Assembly (NCBI GenBank): GCA_002684875.1
Contig: NYVY01000107.1
Location: forward strand, 1-10,165
Length of the DNA stretch: 10,165 bases
Direction of reading: 5' to 3'
DNA from: Pseudomonadota bacterium
GTDB taxonomy: Bacteria; Pseudomonadota; Gammaproteobacteria; Burkholderiales; Burkholderiaceae_A
The translations under genes were made by a program, and so were the position numbers. Below, in pieces: positions 1 through 7,455 of the stretch (its first letter is position 1; each line of letters starts with the position of its first letter). The notes under the pieces are model-generated. The model was not told the origin of the DNA, did no database searches, and was given only the letters and a program-made list of their open reading frames with translations.

Positions 1-5
1 TACTT

Positions 6-43
6 AAAAACAAAACAAGGCTGTGATCATATTACGTTTAGCC
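6..43 (-). terminator. Possible weak intrinsic terminator after tRNA-Ser
   Basis: Read on the minus strand downstream of the tRNA, GGCT (43-40) can pair with AGCC (22-19) around a 17-base loop, followed by the T-rich run TTGTTTTGTTTTT. The stem is only four base pairs, so folding is doubtful. The position, just after the last recognisable product of the cysS-to-tRNA block, is the main argument. Nothing else was recognised in bases 1-67. Confidence 0.22.
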
Positions 44-67
44 GAAGTACCCACTACCCATAATTTG

Positions 68-158
68 TGGCGGAGACAGTGGGATTCGAACCCACGATGC
101 ACTTTTGGCGCATACTCCCTTAGCAGGGGAGCACCTTCAGCCACTCGGTCATGTCTCC
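68..158 (-). tRNA. serT-type tRNA-Ser: tRNA-Ser(GCU), with encoded CCA end
   Basis: The 91-base gene folds as a class II tRNA. The acceptor stem pairs GGAGACA with TGTCTCC, followed by discriminator G and a genomically encoded CCA (68-70). The anticodon stem CTCCC/GGGAG carries loop CTGCTAA, giving anticodon GCU (122-124 on the reverse strand), which reads AGC and AGU serine codons. A long variable arm (ATGCGC paired with GTGCAT around CAAAA) is the serine-tRNA hallmark. The T arm is GTGGG-TTCGAAT-CCCAC. It lies 51 bases after the lysC stop on the same strand and is probably processed from the end of that transcript. The specific gene symbol is uncertain; the isotype is not. Confidence 0.96.
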
Positions 159-209
159 ATGTCTTACAAACGTCTGATTAATAATACACGACAATGTTTT
201 TTCATGAAA

Positions 210-1463
210 CTAATCTGCTCCTAATCCAAAAGCGCTATGCAAAGTTCTTACGGCAAGTTCCATATACTTATCTTCTAGGATTACAGATATTTTTATTTCG
301 CTTGTAGAAATCATATTAATATTTATACCTTCATTTGCCAAAACCTCAAACATTTTACTAGCTACTCCTACACTCGCCCTCATACCAATCCCAACAACAG
401 AAACTTTACAAATTTTAGAGTCTGTAAAAAGGTTCTTTGCGCCAATTACTGGTATTACATTGATACTCAATTCTTTTTTTGTTTTTTCCAGCTCAGACCT
501 TGGTACTGTAAAAGAAAAATCGGTTAAACCATCAATACCAGAGTTTTGAATAATCATATCAACATCTATATTTACTTTAGCAACCGGTCCTAAGATTTTG
601 TAGGCAATACCCGGCGTATCAGGGACACCCGTGATGGTTACTTTTGCCTCATCTCTGTTACAAGCAATTCCTGAGATAACTGCTTCTTCCATTTTTTTAT
701 CATCCTCTTGTGTTATGAGTGTGCTTCTATCAACTTCTTCTTTGATGGATATATCTGCTTTTCTTAAACTAGAAAGTACTCGAGTTTTAACTTGATATTT
801 TCCAGCAAAACCCACTGACCTAATTTGCAATATTTTAGACCCAAGGCTAGCCATTTCAAGCATTTCTTCAAATGTTATTTTTGACAACCTTCGAGCGGAT
901 GGTTCTATCCTTGGATCCGTGGTGTAAACTCCATCAACATCTGTGTAAATCAAACATTCATCAGCGTTTACGGCCGCAGCGAGAGCAACTGCTGAGGTGT
1001 CTGAGCCCCCTCTCCCCAGGGTTGAAATGGCCCCCGTACTCTCGGCAATACCTTGAAACCCTGTTACAACTATAATCTTTTTTTGTTTTAAATCCCTTTC
1101 TAACTTTTCTTTTTCAATTTTTAATATTCTAGCTTTTCCAAAATCGTTGTTGGTAAGAATTTTTATCTGCCAACCGCAGTAAGTAACGACTGGGAGGCCA
1201 AGTTCTCCAAGCGCTATCGCCAATAAGCCTGCTGAGACCTGTTCTCCAGCTGCAACGACTTGATCAAAAGCTCGGCGGTCGGGCAACTCTGAAAACGCTT
1301 GACCCAAATCAATTAGCCGATTTGTCTCCCCAGCCATTGCGGACACAACCACGACTATCTCAGGAACCTCCTTGTACCACTTCCTAATTCGTGTCGAAAC
1401 ATTCTTTATCCTGTCGATAGTGGCTAATGAAGTTCCACCATATTTATGAACAATCCTTTTCAT
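210..1463 (-). CDS. lysC: Aspartate kinase (aspartokinase)
   Basis: This cytoplasmic enzyme phosphorylates L-aspartate with ATP, the first step towards lysine, threonine, methionine and diaminopimelate for peptidoglycan. The 417 residues are full length for the monofunctional family. KYGGTS (7-12) is the N-terminal nucleotide/phosphate motif. LGRGGSDTSA (149-158) and YTDVDGVYTTDPR (173-185) are the kinase-domain signatures. Two ACT regulatory domains follow, at about 265-340 and 350-415, so feedback inhibition by lysine and/or threonine is likely from family knowledge. There is no homoserine dehydrogenase fusion. The ATG overlaps the tilS stop as ATGA, implying coupling to tilS. tRNA-Ser follows directly. 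One oddity: residue 218 in RSVGFAGKY is Gly, where related enzymes usually read RSVEFAGKY. An internal beta-subunit start, known in some relatives, cannot be judged here. Confidence 0.97.
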   Translation of the reverse strand: MKRIVHKYGGTSLATIDRIKNVSTRIRKWYKEVPEIVVVVSAMAGETNRLIDLGQAFSELPDRRAFDQVVAAGEQVSAGLLAIALGELGLPVVTYCGWQIKILTNNDFGKARILKIEKEKLERDLKQKKIIVVTGFQGIAESTGAISTLGRGGSDTSAVALAAAVNADECLIYTDVDGVYTTDPRIEPSARRLSKITFEEMLEMASLGSKILQIRSVGFAGKYQVKTRVLSSLRKADISIKEEVDRSTLITQEDDKKMEEAVISGIACNRDEAKVTITGVPDTPGIAYKILGPVAKVNIDVDMIIQNSGIDGLTDFSFTVPRSELEKTKKELSINVIPVIGAKNLFTDSKICKVSVVGIGMRASVGVASKMFEVLANEGININMISTSEIKISVILEDKYMELAVRTLHSAFGLGAD

Positions 1464-2473
1464 TTCTTTTCAATCAAATAGATTTGACCTCTTCTGCAAG
1501 TCAAATTGTAGTTACAAGAATCTCCAATAACACTAATTTCACTAGTGGCTTCACTTCGGGAGTATCGAACTTGTCTAATAAACTCATTAAGCCTGTTCTT
1601 TGGTGGAACAACTAAACCAGAACGATTTAACCAATATCGGAGAATTTCAGAAACATGCTTATCATCCTCTTTGATTAAGTTTAACCTAGATATTATGATT
1701 CTTGAAAAATCACTTGCAGTGTTAATATCGGTTTTCTTGTATGACAATACCTGAAACCTTTCCGCTATAGCTGAATCAATAATCTTTTTTGAGGTTTGTA
1801 AATTTTCAATAGACCGAAGCATGCCCTTAACAGCTCCCTTTCGAATTGATAAGATCTCAGGGATAACTTTTCCTCTTATTTTATTTCTATCAAACTGATA
1901 GCTAGCATTCGTAGAATCTTCTATCCAAGAAACTTTATTTGTGTCTAAATAGGAGTTGATTTCCTTTTTTCTCATATGCAAAAGCGGTCTCCAAACAAAA
2001 CAGTTACATTCACTAACTTGTTTAAGCCGCTCCATGCAAACGAGTCCATTAATTCCACACCCTCTTATCCATTGCAGAAGAAACGTTTCTAACTGATCAT
2101 CCGAGTTATGACCCAAAACCAAACAATCACTTAAACCTAAATCTTTCATTAAAGCTTTATACCGTACTCTCCTTGCAGCACTTTCCACTCCCTCATTTTT
2201 TTGCGCAAGAGAACCAACTGACACCCTTCTAATGCGTAATTTTACTTTTAGCGACGAGCATAAAGTTTCACAAAATTTTTCAAAGTCTTTTGCTTGTTTT
2301 TGCAGTCCATGATTTACATGCACTGCCTCAACCAAAAAAGAACTTTCCCCTTTTTGTTCCTTCTCAGCCTTTTTTAAGAAATGGAGAATCGCAACAGAAT
2401 CTTGGCCGCCAGATAAACCGACGACAAACCTGCTAAATTTCTTAGCTAATTTCGGAAAATCTTCCAAAACCAC
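1460..2473 (-). CDS. tilS: tRNA(Ile)-lysidine synthase, short form
   Basis: TilS converts C34 of the CAU-anticodon tRNA-Ile to lysidine using ATP and lysine, so that the tRNA reads AUA and is charged with isoleucine. The N-terminal PP-loop ATPase carries SGGQDS (21-26), VHVNHGL (51-57), the [11 protein letters not shown] stretch (95-105) and [10 protein letters not shown] (121-130). EDSTN (185-189) and [11 protein letters not shown] (196-206) end the catalytic core. A helical middle domain runs to the C-terminus. At 337 residues it is shorter than the roughly 430-residue E. coli type and seems to lack the last C-terminal domain. A GTG start at 2473 is chosen because AGGA sits 8 bases upstream and no later start would keep the PP-loop lead-in. 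The start lies inside accA (32-base overlap) and the stop overlaps lysC as ATGA. Confidence 0.95.
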   Translation of the reverse strand: MVLEDFPKLAKKFSRFVVGLSGGQDSVAILHFLKKAEKEQKGESSFLVEAVHVNHGLQKQAKDFEKFCETLCSSLKVKLRIRRVSVGSLAQKNEGVESAARRVRYKALMKDLGLSDCLVLGHNSDDQLETFLLQWIRGCGINGLVCMERLKQVSECNCFVWRPLLHMRKKEINSYLDTNKVSWIEDSTNASYQFDRNKIRGKVIPEILSIRKGAVKGMLRSIENLQTSKKIIDSAIAERFQVLSYKKTDINTASDFSRIIISRLNLIKEDDKHVSEILRYWLNRSGLVVPPKNRLNEFIRQVRYSRSEATSEISVIGDSCNYNLTCRRGQIYLIEKK

Positions 2474-3401
2474 GAATTCTGTCCTGCCTTTGTTTAACTA
2501 ATTTTTCTGTCTTTAACTTTCTCAAAGGACCTAAAACCTTACTAATTTCTCTCTTTAGGGCAGAAAAAACCGCCTCGTAATTTCTGTGATTTCCACCAAG
2601 TGGTTCAGCAAGGATTAAATCAATTAGGCCCAACTCGCGCAGTCGGCCAGCAGTTATTGCTAATGTATCTGCGGCTTTTTCCGCCTTTTCAGAATCCTTC
2701 CATAAAATAGAAGCGCATCCCTCTGGCGAAATAACAGAATAAATAGAAAACTCAAACATCAGCAATCGATCAGCAACTGCAATTGCTAGAGCACCTCCAG
2801 AACCACCCTCACCGATAACAATCGAAATAATTGGAACTTTTAAGCCAGACATTAAAAAAAGATTCCTTCCTATCGCTTCCGATTGGCCTCTTTCCTCAGC
2901 CCCAATTCCAGGATAAGCGCCTGGAGTATCGATGAATGTAATAACTGGCATTAGAAACTTTTCGGCTGTTTTCATTAATCGTGCAGCCTTTCTGTAACCC
3001 TCCGGCTTTGGCATACCAAAATTTCTAAACGTCCTTTCTTTTAGATCCCTTCCCTTTTGATGCCCAATGAACATTACTGATTCACCTTCAAATCTTCCAA
3101 TCCCTCCCACAATAGCTGGATCATCCGCAAACAGCCTATCTCCGTGTAATTCAGTAAAATCTTCTGAAATGGCGCGTATAAAATCAAGTGAATAAGGCCT
3201 AGCTGGATGCCTTGCCACTTGTGATATCTGCCATGGCGAAAGCGATTGGTATATATTTTTCAATAGTTGATGACTTTTTTTTGTAAGTGTATCGATCTCC
3301 TTGCTGATATCTAAGGCAGATTCCTCAGTTTGTACATGTCTTAATTCCTGAATCTTTTGGTGTAAATCCTCTATTGGTTTTTCAAACTCTAAAAAAATCA
3401 T
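2442..3401 (-). CDS. accA: Acetyl-CoA carboxylase carboxyltransferase, alpha subunit
   Basis: With AccD this subunit forms the cytoplasmic carboxyltransferase that moves carboxylate from biotin-AccB to acetyl-CoA, making malonyl-CoA for fatty-acid synthesis. From the ATG at 3401 the protein has 319 residues, the same as E. coli AccA, and opens with the typical [10 protein letters not shown]. Family motifs visible include [16 protein letters not shown] (55-70), ELHGDR (84-89), FIGHQKGRD (111-119), [21 protein letters not shown] (158-178), [10 protein letters not shown] (197-206) and [12 protein letters not shown] (225-236). The tail RGFGRFSE is also typical. An in-frame ATG at 3431 would add ten residues ([10 protein letters not shown]) unlike the family, all inside cysS. 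The start at 3401 gives an ATGA overlap with the cysS stop and is preferred. The 3' end carries the ribosome-binding site and start of tilS. Confidence 0.97.
   Translation of the reverse strand: MIFLEFEKPIEDLHQKIQELRHVQTEESALDISKEIDTLTKKSHQLLKNIYQSLSPWQISQVARHPARPYSLDFIRAISEDFTELHGDRLFADDPAIVGGIGRFEGESVMFIGHQKGRDLKERTFRNFGMPKPEGYRKAARLMKTAEKFLMPVITFIDTPGAYPGIGAEERGQSEAIGRNLFLMSGLKVPIISIVIGEGGSGGALAIAVADRLLMFEFSIYSVISPEGCASILWKDSEKAEKAADTLAITAGRLRELGLIDLILAEPLGGNHRNYEAVFSALKREISKVLGPLRKLKTEKLVKQRQDRIRGFGRFSEIS
2482..2485 (-). promoter_or_regulatory. Shine-Dalgarno site deciding the tilS start
   Basis: AGGA on the minus strand lies 8 bases before the GTG at 2473 and inside the last codons of accA. 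It supports the overlapping GTG start of tilS and suggests ribosome loading within the accA reading frame. Confidence 0.65.
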
Positions 3402-4852
3402 TTTTTCACATTGCCTCTTATAAATTTCCAAGAAGTATCTCCAGGAGCGTCCTCTAATAAAATTCCCTTATCTGCTAAATCCTCTCTAATTTTGTCAGCT
3501 AGTTCATAGTTTTTTTCGCTTTTTGCATTTGTCCTTTGTTTAACTAATCTACTAATTTCATTTTCAGAAAGGCTCACTGGTAAACGAACTTCTTTTTTTT
3601 CCTTAATTGAATCTCCTAATAATCCTAGCACTGAACCCATACCCCTTAAAACGTCTCTACTATCGTCAATCAAACTCTCTTTTTTTGATTGTTTCTTACA
3701 AAATTTAGCGTACTGAAACATTTCCGAAAAAGCCATTGGGGTATTAAAATCGTCATCTAGAGCGGCACAAAAATTAATTGCGTGAATATTTTTACTTCCA
3801 ATTACCAACTTTATGCACTCATCATTGTCTCTTTTTAGAACAGATTTTCCATCATTTAACAACGCATCATACAAATTTTTTAAACTATTTTCAGAGCTTT
3901 TTAACTCCTTTTCAGAGAATCCCAAAGGCTTTCTGTAATGGGTTTTTAATAAAAAATATCTCAAAGTCTCGCCCGACACGCTATTTAAGGTATTTTTGAT
4001 AGTCTTAAAATTACCAGACGACTTGGACATCTTTTCATCGCCAATGGTTACAAAACCGACATGCATCCAAGTATTGACGTATTTGTTATTTCCATTTTTT
4101 TTGTATCCGCAAAGAGACTGTGCAATTTCGTTTTCATGGTGAGGAAACTGCAAATCTATTCCTCCACCGTGAATGTCAAACGTATCTCCCAATAAAGCGT
4201 GGCTCATAGCTGAACACTCTAAATGCCATCCTGGTCTACCTTTTCCAAATTTTGAATCCCATAAGGCGTCTTTTCTTTCCTCAGGCTTTGCAGCCTTCCA
4301 GAGAACAAAATCATTAGGGTCTTTTTTGGAAGGATCTATCGCAACCCGTGTTCCTGTTTCTAACTGATTTATGGATTTACCAGATAATTTTCCATATTCA
4401 TCAAAGGACCGTATAGAGAAATTAATATCATTGGTATCCGATACATATGCATGTCCCTTGTTAAGCAATAATTCAACTAAATCTAACATTTCAGGAACAT
4501 ATTCAGTAGCCCTTGGCTCATGTGTTGGGTTAGAATTTCCAAGCGATAACTCGTCCTCTTTCATAGCGGTTATATATTTATCAGTGTAATCCCTGATCTT
4601 TTCATTTTTTTTCGAAGCTGCTTCGATAATCTTGTCATCAATATCCGTAATATTCCTTACATATACAACTTCAAACCCCTTTGCCTCCATCCAACACTTA
4701 ACCAAGTCAAAAAATACCATTACCCTAGCATGACCAACGTGACAGAAATTATATACGGTCATACCGCAAACGTACATTGAGACCTTCCCAGGATTGATTG
4801 GTCTGAATTCTTCCTTTTTCCGAGTTAAACTATTAAATAACTTCAAACCCAC
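3398..4852 (-). CDS. cysS: Cysteine--tRNA ligase
   Basis: This class I synthetase charges tRNA-Cys with cysteine in the cytoplasm. The 484 residues are slightly longer than E. coli CysS (461). The HIGH-type motif is HVGH (38-41) and the KMSKS loop is 274-278. By alignment the zinc-site residues are C29, C213 (in WHLECSA), H238 and E242 (in FPHHENE), all present. [17 protein letters not shown] (110-126) is shared with many betaproteobacterial versions. The C-terminal anticodon-binding part ends with [20 protein letters not shown] and a short basic tail. The longest frame starts with GTG at 4852, but GGAG overlaps that codon and sits 5 bases before a TTG at 4846, so MKLFNSL (482 residues) may be the true start. 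It heads the block cysS-accA-tilS-lysC-tRNA-Ser and diverges from the TPR gene. Confidence 0.97.
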   Translation of the reverse strand: MGLKLFNSLTRKKEEFRPINPGKVSMYVCGMTVYNFCHVGHARVMVFFDLVKCWMEAKGFEVVYVRNITDIDDKIIEAASKKNEKIRDYTDKYITAMKEDELSLGNSNPTHEPRATEYVPEMLDLVELLLNKGHAYVSDTNDINFSIRSFDEYGKLSGKSINQLETGTRVAIDPSKKDPNDFVLWKAAKPEERKDALWDSKFGKGRPGWHLECSAMSHALLGDTFDIHGGGIDLQFPHHENEIAQSLCGYKKNGNNKYVNTWMHVGFVTIGDEKMSKSSGNFKTIKNTLNSVSGETLRYFLLKTHYRKPLGFSEKELKSSENSLKNLYDALLNDGKSVLKRDNDECIKLVIGSKNIHAINFCAALDDDFNTPMAFSEMFQYAKFCKKQSKKESLIDDSRDVLRGMGSVLGLLGDSIKEKKEVRLPVSLSENEISRLVKQRTNAKSEKNYELADKIREDLADKGILLEDAPGDTSWKFIRGNVKK

Positions 4853-4855
4853 TCC
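4852..4855 (-). promoter_or_regulatory. Shine-Dalgarno site favouring a TTG start for cysS
   Basis: GGAG on the minus strand shares its last base with the GTG at 4852, so it cannot serve that codon. It is 5 bases from the TTG at 4846, a usable spacing, which points to a start two codons later. Confidence 0.5.
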
Positions 4856-4857
4856 AA

Positions 4858-4886
4858 TTTAAACTGATGTAATCTAAAAAGATAAC
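4858..4886 (+). promoter_or_regulatory. Candidate promoter for the TPR-ppiB-lpxH block
   Basis: TTTAAA (4858-4863) and GATAAC (4881-4886) are separated by 17 bases, each with four of six consensus matches. Transcription would begin at about 4893, directly before the ATG at 4894, so the message would be leaderless. That fits the lack of any Shine-Dalgarno site there. It overlaps the candidate cysS promoter within the 41-base divergent gap. Confidence 0.25.
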
Positions 4887-4907
4887 TTTTTCTATGTACA
4901 TTTCCAA
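4879..4907 (-). promoter_or_regulatory. Candidate sigma-70 promoter for the cysS operon
   Basis: On the minus strand, TTGGAA (4907-4902) and TATCTT (4884-4879) are separated by 17 bases. Each matches four of six consensus positions. The predicted transcription start near 4872 gives a leader of about 20-26 bases before cysS containing the GGAG site. The -35 element lies inside the first codons of the TPR gene. AT-rich DNA yields such matches by chance, so this remains a prediction. Confidence 0.4.
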
Positions 4908-5499
4908 ATTCTCAAAAATAATTTTCATCGTTCTGTTCAACTTTTTCATAGCCACTATATACTCGGGCAAAACGCACTCTAGCCCTGCTAAACCAGCTTC
5001 GTTAACCCAAACCAAAGAATTGATAGAGCTCGGAAAGTTCATGAAAGCAGAAGCATCTATTATATTACAATTAAAAAAGAAACCGAGAGATGCACAATGG
5101 CGATATTTAAATGCGTTACTTAAAGCAGAAAAGGGAATAAAGTTTAATAGTGAAACTTTAATTAACGATGCCATATCTCTTTTTGAACTTTTAACTGAAG
5201 AATTTCCTGAACTACCAGAGCCTCATAATAACTTAGGAGTTTTGTACAACAGACTTAATCAAAACCTAAGGTCAATAAAATCATTTAAAATGGCGGTAGT
5301 AAACAATCCTAATTACACCCTTGCGCATGAAAATTTGGCTGATTTGTACCTTTTCCTTGCTATAGGCGCCTATAAAGAAGGGGTAAAAAGATCGAGCAAT
5401 GAAAGACTAAGGGCAAAATCCAGGTATTTGGAGAATGTACCTTTTTTCTCATTGAGAAACCTTGATTTGCGCATATTAACAAAAAAACAGGAAGAATAA
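4894..5499 (+). CDS. Tetratricopeptide-repeat protein, exported or membrane-anchored
   Basis: The 201-residue protein begins with a basic-hydrophobic N-terminus ([20 protein letters not shown], 5-24) that looks like a signal peptide or membrane anchor; a possible cleavage region is around SSPA (29-32). The rest is helical with TPR-like units. The clearest are [20 protein letters not shown] (108-127) with its following helix to about 139, then [20 protein letters not shown] (140-159). Weaker repeats cover about 36-105. TPR domains bind partner proteins; the partner is unknown. As I recall, similar TPR proteins precede cyclophilin genes in betaproteobacteria, so a role in envelope protein handling is plausible but unproven. 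The ATG is the first after an in-frame stop and has no Shine-Dalgarno site. ppiB starts one base after the stop. Confidence 0.85.
   Translation: MYISKFSKIIFIVLFNFFIATIYSGKTHSSPAKPASLTQTKELIELGKFMKAEASIILQLKKKPRDAQWRYLNALLKAEKGIKFNSETLINDAISLFELLTEEFPELPEPHNNLGVLYNRLNQNLRSIKSFKMAVVNNPNYTLAHENLADLYLFLAIGAYKEGVKRSSNERLRAKSRYLENVPFFSLRNLDLRILTKKQEE
5489..5492 (+). promoter_or_regulatory. Shine-Dalgarno site of ppiB
   Basis: AGGA lies 8 bases before the ppiB ATG, inside the last codons of the TPR gene. It is one of the few good ribosome-binding sites in this window and supports the start at 5501. Confidence 0.65.
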
Positions 5500-5500
5500 G

Positions 5501-5992
5501 ATGAAAGTTAAAGTAAAAACATCTGTTGGTAACTTTGAGATAAGTCTTTTTACTGAAAAAGCACCTATTACCACTACCAATTTTGTCTCTTATATTGAGG
5601 ATGGGTTCTACGTCAATACAATTTTTCACAGAGTCATCGATGGCTTCATGATTCAAGGAGGCGGATTCACTAAAGAAATGGAAGAAAAACCAACTAGGAA
5701 ATCAATTCAAAATGAGGCTGATAATGGTTTATTAAATAAATCATTAACTATCGCAATGGCTAGAACATCTGACCCTAACTCAGCAACAGCCCAGTTTTTC
5801 ATCAACCTTATGGACAATTCTTTTTTAAATTTTACTTCAAAAACGCCTGAGGGTTGGGGTTATGCTGTTTTCGGGGAAGTTATTAAGGGGAAAAATGTTA
5901 TTTACAAAATAGGCAAAAGTGATACTAGAACTTATGGCTTTTATGAGGATGTCCCTGTTAAACCAATAGTCATAGAAAATATTTCTATCTAA
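5501..5992 (+). CDS. ppiB: Cyclophilin-type peptidyl-prolyl cis-trans isomerase, cytoplasmic
   Basis: This enzyme catalyses cis-trans isomerisation of Xaa-Pro bonds during protein folding. At 163 residues it nearly equals E. coli PpiB (164) and aligns with it throughout. Active-site residues are R44, F49 and Q52 in [16 protein letters not shown] (41-56). The second signature is [18 protein letters not shown] (86-103), followed by FLNF (108-111) and [11 protein letters not shown] (118-128). There is no signal peptide, so it should act in the cytoplasm. It starts one base after the TPR gene and ends four bases before lpxH, which implies a three-gene transcript. In remembered betaproteobacterial genomes a periplasmic cyclophilin often precedes this one; only a single copy is here. 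Confidence 0.97.
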   Translation: MKVKVKTSVGNFEISLFTEKAPITTTNFVSYIEDGFYVNTIFHRVIDGFMIQGGGFTKEMEEKPTRKSIQNEADNGLLNKSLTIAMARTSDPNSATAQFFINLMDNSFLNFTSKTPEGWGYAVFGEVIKGKNVIYKIGKSDTRTYGFYEDVPVKPIVIENISI

Positions 5993-5996
5993 CTAA

Positions 5997-6773
5997 ATGA
6001 TAAAAACAATAATTACTGAAAATGTAGTTCTTTGTTCAGATATTCACATAAATGACACACAGCAAGAAATTTCAGAATCTTTTTACAACTGGCTTGAGTT
6101 TGTTTGTATAAAAGCCAAAAATAGACCAGATTGGCTGATGATTTTGGGGGACCTTTTTGATGCATGGATTGGAGATGATTTTTTGGACCACCAATGTTTG
6201 GGAACTTACATTTCGAAACTTACAGATATTCTTTTCTCCATAAAGAAATCAGGAACAAAAATAGGGATCATGCATGGAAATCGAGATTTTTTGATTGGTA
6301 AAGTTTTTTGCAGCAAAGTTGGAGGAGAGCTGTTACCAGAAAAAGTTTTATTAAAAATTAAGAACTCCAACTTCTCTTACTTGCTTATGCATGGAGATCA
6401 ATTATGCACAGATGATAAAGACCATCAAAAGTTCCGATCGTTAGTTCTATCAGACACTTGGAAAAAGAATTTTTTAAATAAAGATATTGAAGAACGTTTA
6501 AAAATTGCTCAGGAATTGCGTAACAGTAGTATGCGGGCTAAATCAAAGAAAAGCGCTGGAATCATGGATGTTAATTTGGTTGAATCTGAAAACCAATTAA
6601 ACTCAACTAGTGCTCAGACTTTAATTCACGGACATACTCATAGACCAGGTGAGTTCGAACTCCCAAATGGAAAAAAAAGAATAGTGTTACCAGACTGGAG
6701 GTTTGTAAATAAGGTTAGCGTTGGAGGAGGGCTTCTTCTCGATTCATCGGGAGTTACTCACTCATCAGTTTGA
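5997..6773 (+). CDS. lpxH: UDP-2,3-diacylglucosamine diphosphatase (lipid A synthesis)
   Basis: LpxH hydrolyses UDP-2,3-diacylglucosamine to lipid X and UMP, the fourth step of lipid A synthesis at the inner face of the cytoplasmic membrane. The 258 residues carry the calcineurin-like metallophosphoesterase motifs in order: SDIH (D15, H17), GDLFDAW (D52), GNRD (N95, R96), MHGD (H132) and GHTH (H211, H213), so the bimetal (usually manganese) site is complete. The spacing is typical of LpxH rather than other phosphoesterases. The start at 5997 is four bases after ppiB and lacks a clear Shine-Dalgarno site, so translation may depend on coupling. The 3' end overlaps the converging cysE by 16 bases, leaving no separate terminator. 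Its presence implies a lipopolysaccharide-bearing outer membrane. Confidence 0.96.
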   Translation: MIKTIITENVVLCSDIHINDTQQEISESFYNWLEFVCIKAKNRPDWLMILGDLFDAWIGDDFLDHQCLGTYISKLTDILFSIKKSGTKIGIMHGNRDFLIGKVFCSKVGGELLPEKVLLKIKNSNFSYLLMHGDQLCTDDKDHQKFRSLVLSDTWKKNFLNKDIEERLKIAQELRNSSMRAKSKKSAGIMDVNLVESENQLNSTSAQTLIHGHTHRPGEFELPNGKKRIVLPDWRFVNKVSVGGGLLLDSSGVTHSSV

Positions 6774-7447
6774 CTCAATTTTTTCTTTAAAAGAGCCAAT
6801 TCGTTTTCTTGGTCCTGAATCTTTTTCATCAACGAGTTAATCTTTAACTCAATAGGATCATTTGCGGAGGAGGAAACGCCATACGCAGAAAAACTAACTG
6901 AGTCGTTATTATGTTCCTTATATTCATCGATGACTTCCCTTGCTGGCACACCAACAAAAGTAGAATCTGCGGGAACAGAGGATAAAACGACAGCGTTTGA
7001 CCCTACCTTCGCGTTTTTACCAACAATAAATGGTCCTAAAATTTTTGCCCCAGCACCAACAACTACACCTTCCTTTAATGTTGGATGTCGTTTCTCTCCT
7101 TTTATCAGTGAAGTCCCTCCTAATGTAACTCCTTGATAAATTGTGCAATCATCTCCAATTTCTGCTGTTTCTCCAACTACAATTCCGCATCCATGGTCTA
7201 TAAAAACTCTCTTACCAACTGTAGCTCCTGGGTGTATCTCAACTCCAGTCAATAGTCTTGCTAAACTTGAAAAAAACCTTCCTAACCACTTAAATCTATC
7301 CGTCATCCAAAACCAATTTGCTACCCTATGAAAAACTATCGCATGAAACCCAGGATAGAATAATAAGACGTCCAACCAGCCCTTCGCAGCTGGATCCTTT
7401 TCGATAATATTTTTAATATCATCACTAATTTTTGACATTTTCACCAT
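6758..7447 (-). CDS. cysE: Serine O-acetyltransferase, short form
   Basis: CysE transfers acetyl from acetyl-CoA to serine, giving O-acetylserine, the carbon skeleton for cysteine. A short helical N-terminus (1-65) leads to the left-handed beta-helix of hexapeptide repeats (about 68-172). Key residues are E70 in EIHPGA (equivalent to Asp143 of E. coli), H85 in FIDHGCG, GETAEIGDD (92-100), TLGGT (108-112), RHP (120-122) and GAGAKILGP (131-139). The 229 residues match the short type that lacks the longer enterobacterial N-terminal domain. A tail after 175 ends in a likely coiled coil (about 198-226, rich in K, E and L). The start is ambiguous: ATG at 7447 or, better matching the family N-terminus, ATG at 7438 (MSKISDD), with GGAG 10 bases upstream. 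It follows trmJ by eight bases. Confidence 0.95.
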   Translation of the reverse strand: MVKMSKISDDIKNIIEKDPAAKGWLDVLLFYPGFHAIVFHRVANWFWMTDRFKWLGRFFSSLARLLTGVEIHPGATVGKRVFIDHGCGIVVGETAEIGDDCTIYQGVTLGGTSLIKGEKRHPTLKEGVVVGAGAKILGPFIVGKNAKVGSNAVVLSSVPADSTFVGVPAREVIDEYKEHNNDSVSFSAYGVSSSANDPIELKINSLMKKIQDQENELALLKKKLSQTDE

Positions 7448-7455
7448 GCTCCAAT

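Noticed and set aside
1..67. Possible csrA or second tRNA after tRNA-Ser
   Set aside because: Only 67 bases are available and neither a CsrA start nor a tRNA fold is visible.
872..1075. Open frame on the plus strand inside lysC
   Set aside because: It is antisense to conserved kinase motifs, has no ribosome-binding site and no recognisable protein features. Similar shadow frames at 1427-1754, 3778-3999, 4173-4589 and 6930-7331 were dropped for the same reason.
3402..3431. N-terminal extension of accA to an upstream ATG
   Set aside because: The ten extra residues do not resemble AccA and lie within cysS; the ATG at 3401 gives the standard 319-residue length and an ATGA overlap.
3593..3600. 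Run of eight T's in cysS (eight A's on the coding strand)
   Set aside because: Runs of eight occur several times here (also in lpxH and trmJ), as expected from AT-rich lysine- and phenylalanine-rich coding sequence.
4833..5174. 113-residue minus-strand frame opposite the TPR gene
   Set aside because: It is antisense to a gene with clear TPR repeats and overlaps the cysS start; its residues show no family features.
5360..5656. 98-residue minus-strand frame opposite the TPR end and ppiB start
   Set aside because: It lies opposite two confident genes, and its hydrophobic stretch is the complement of ordinary coding sequence.
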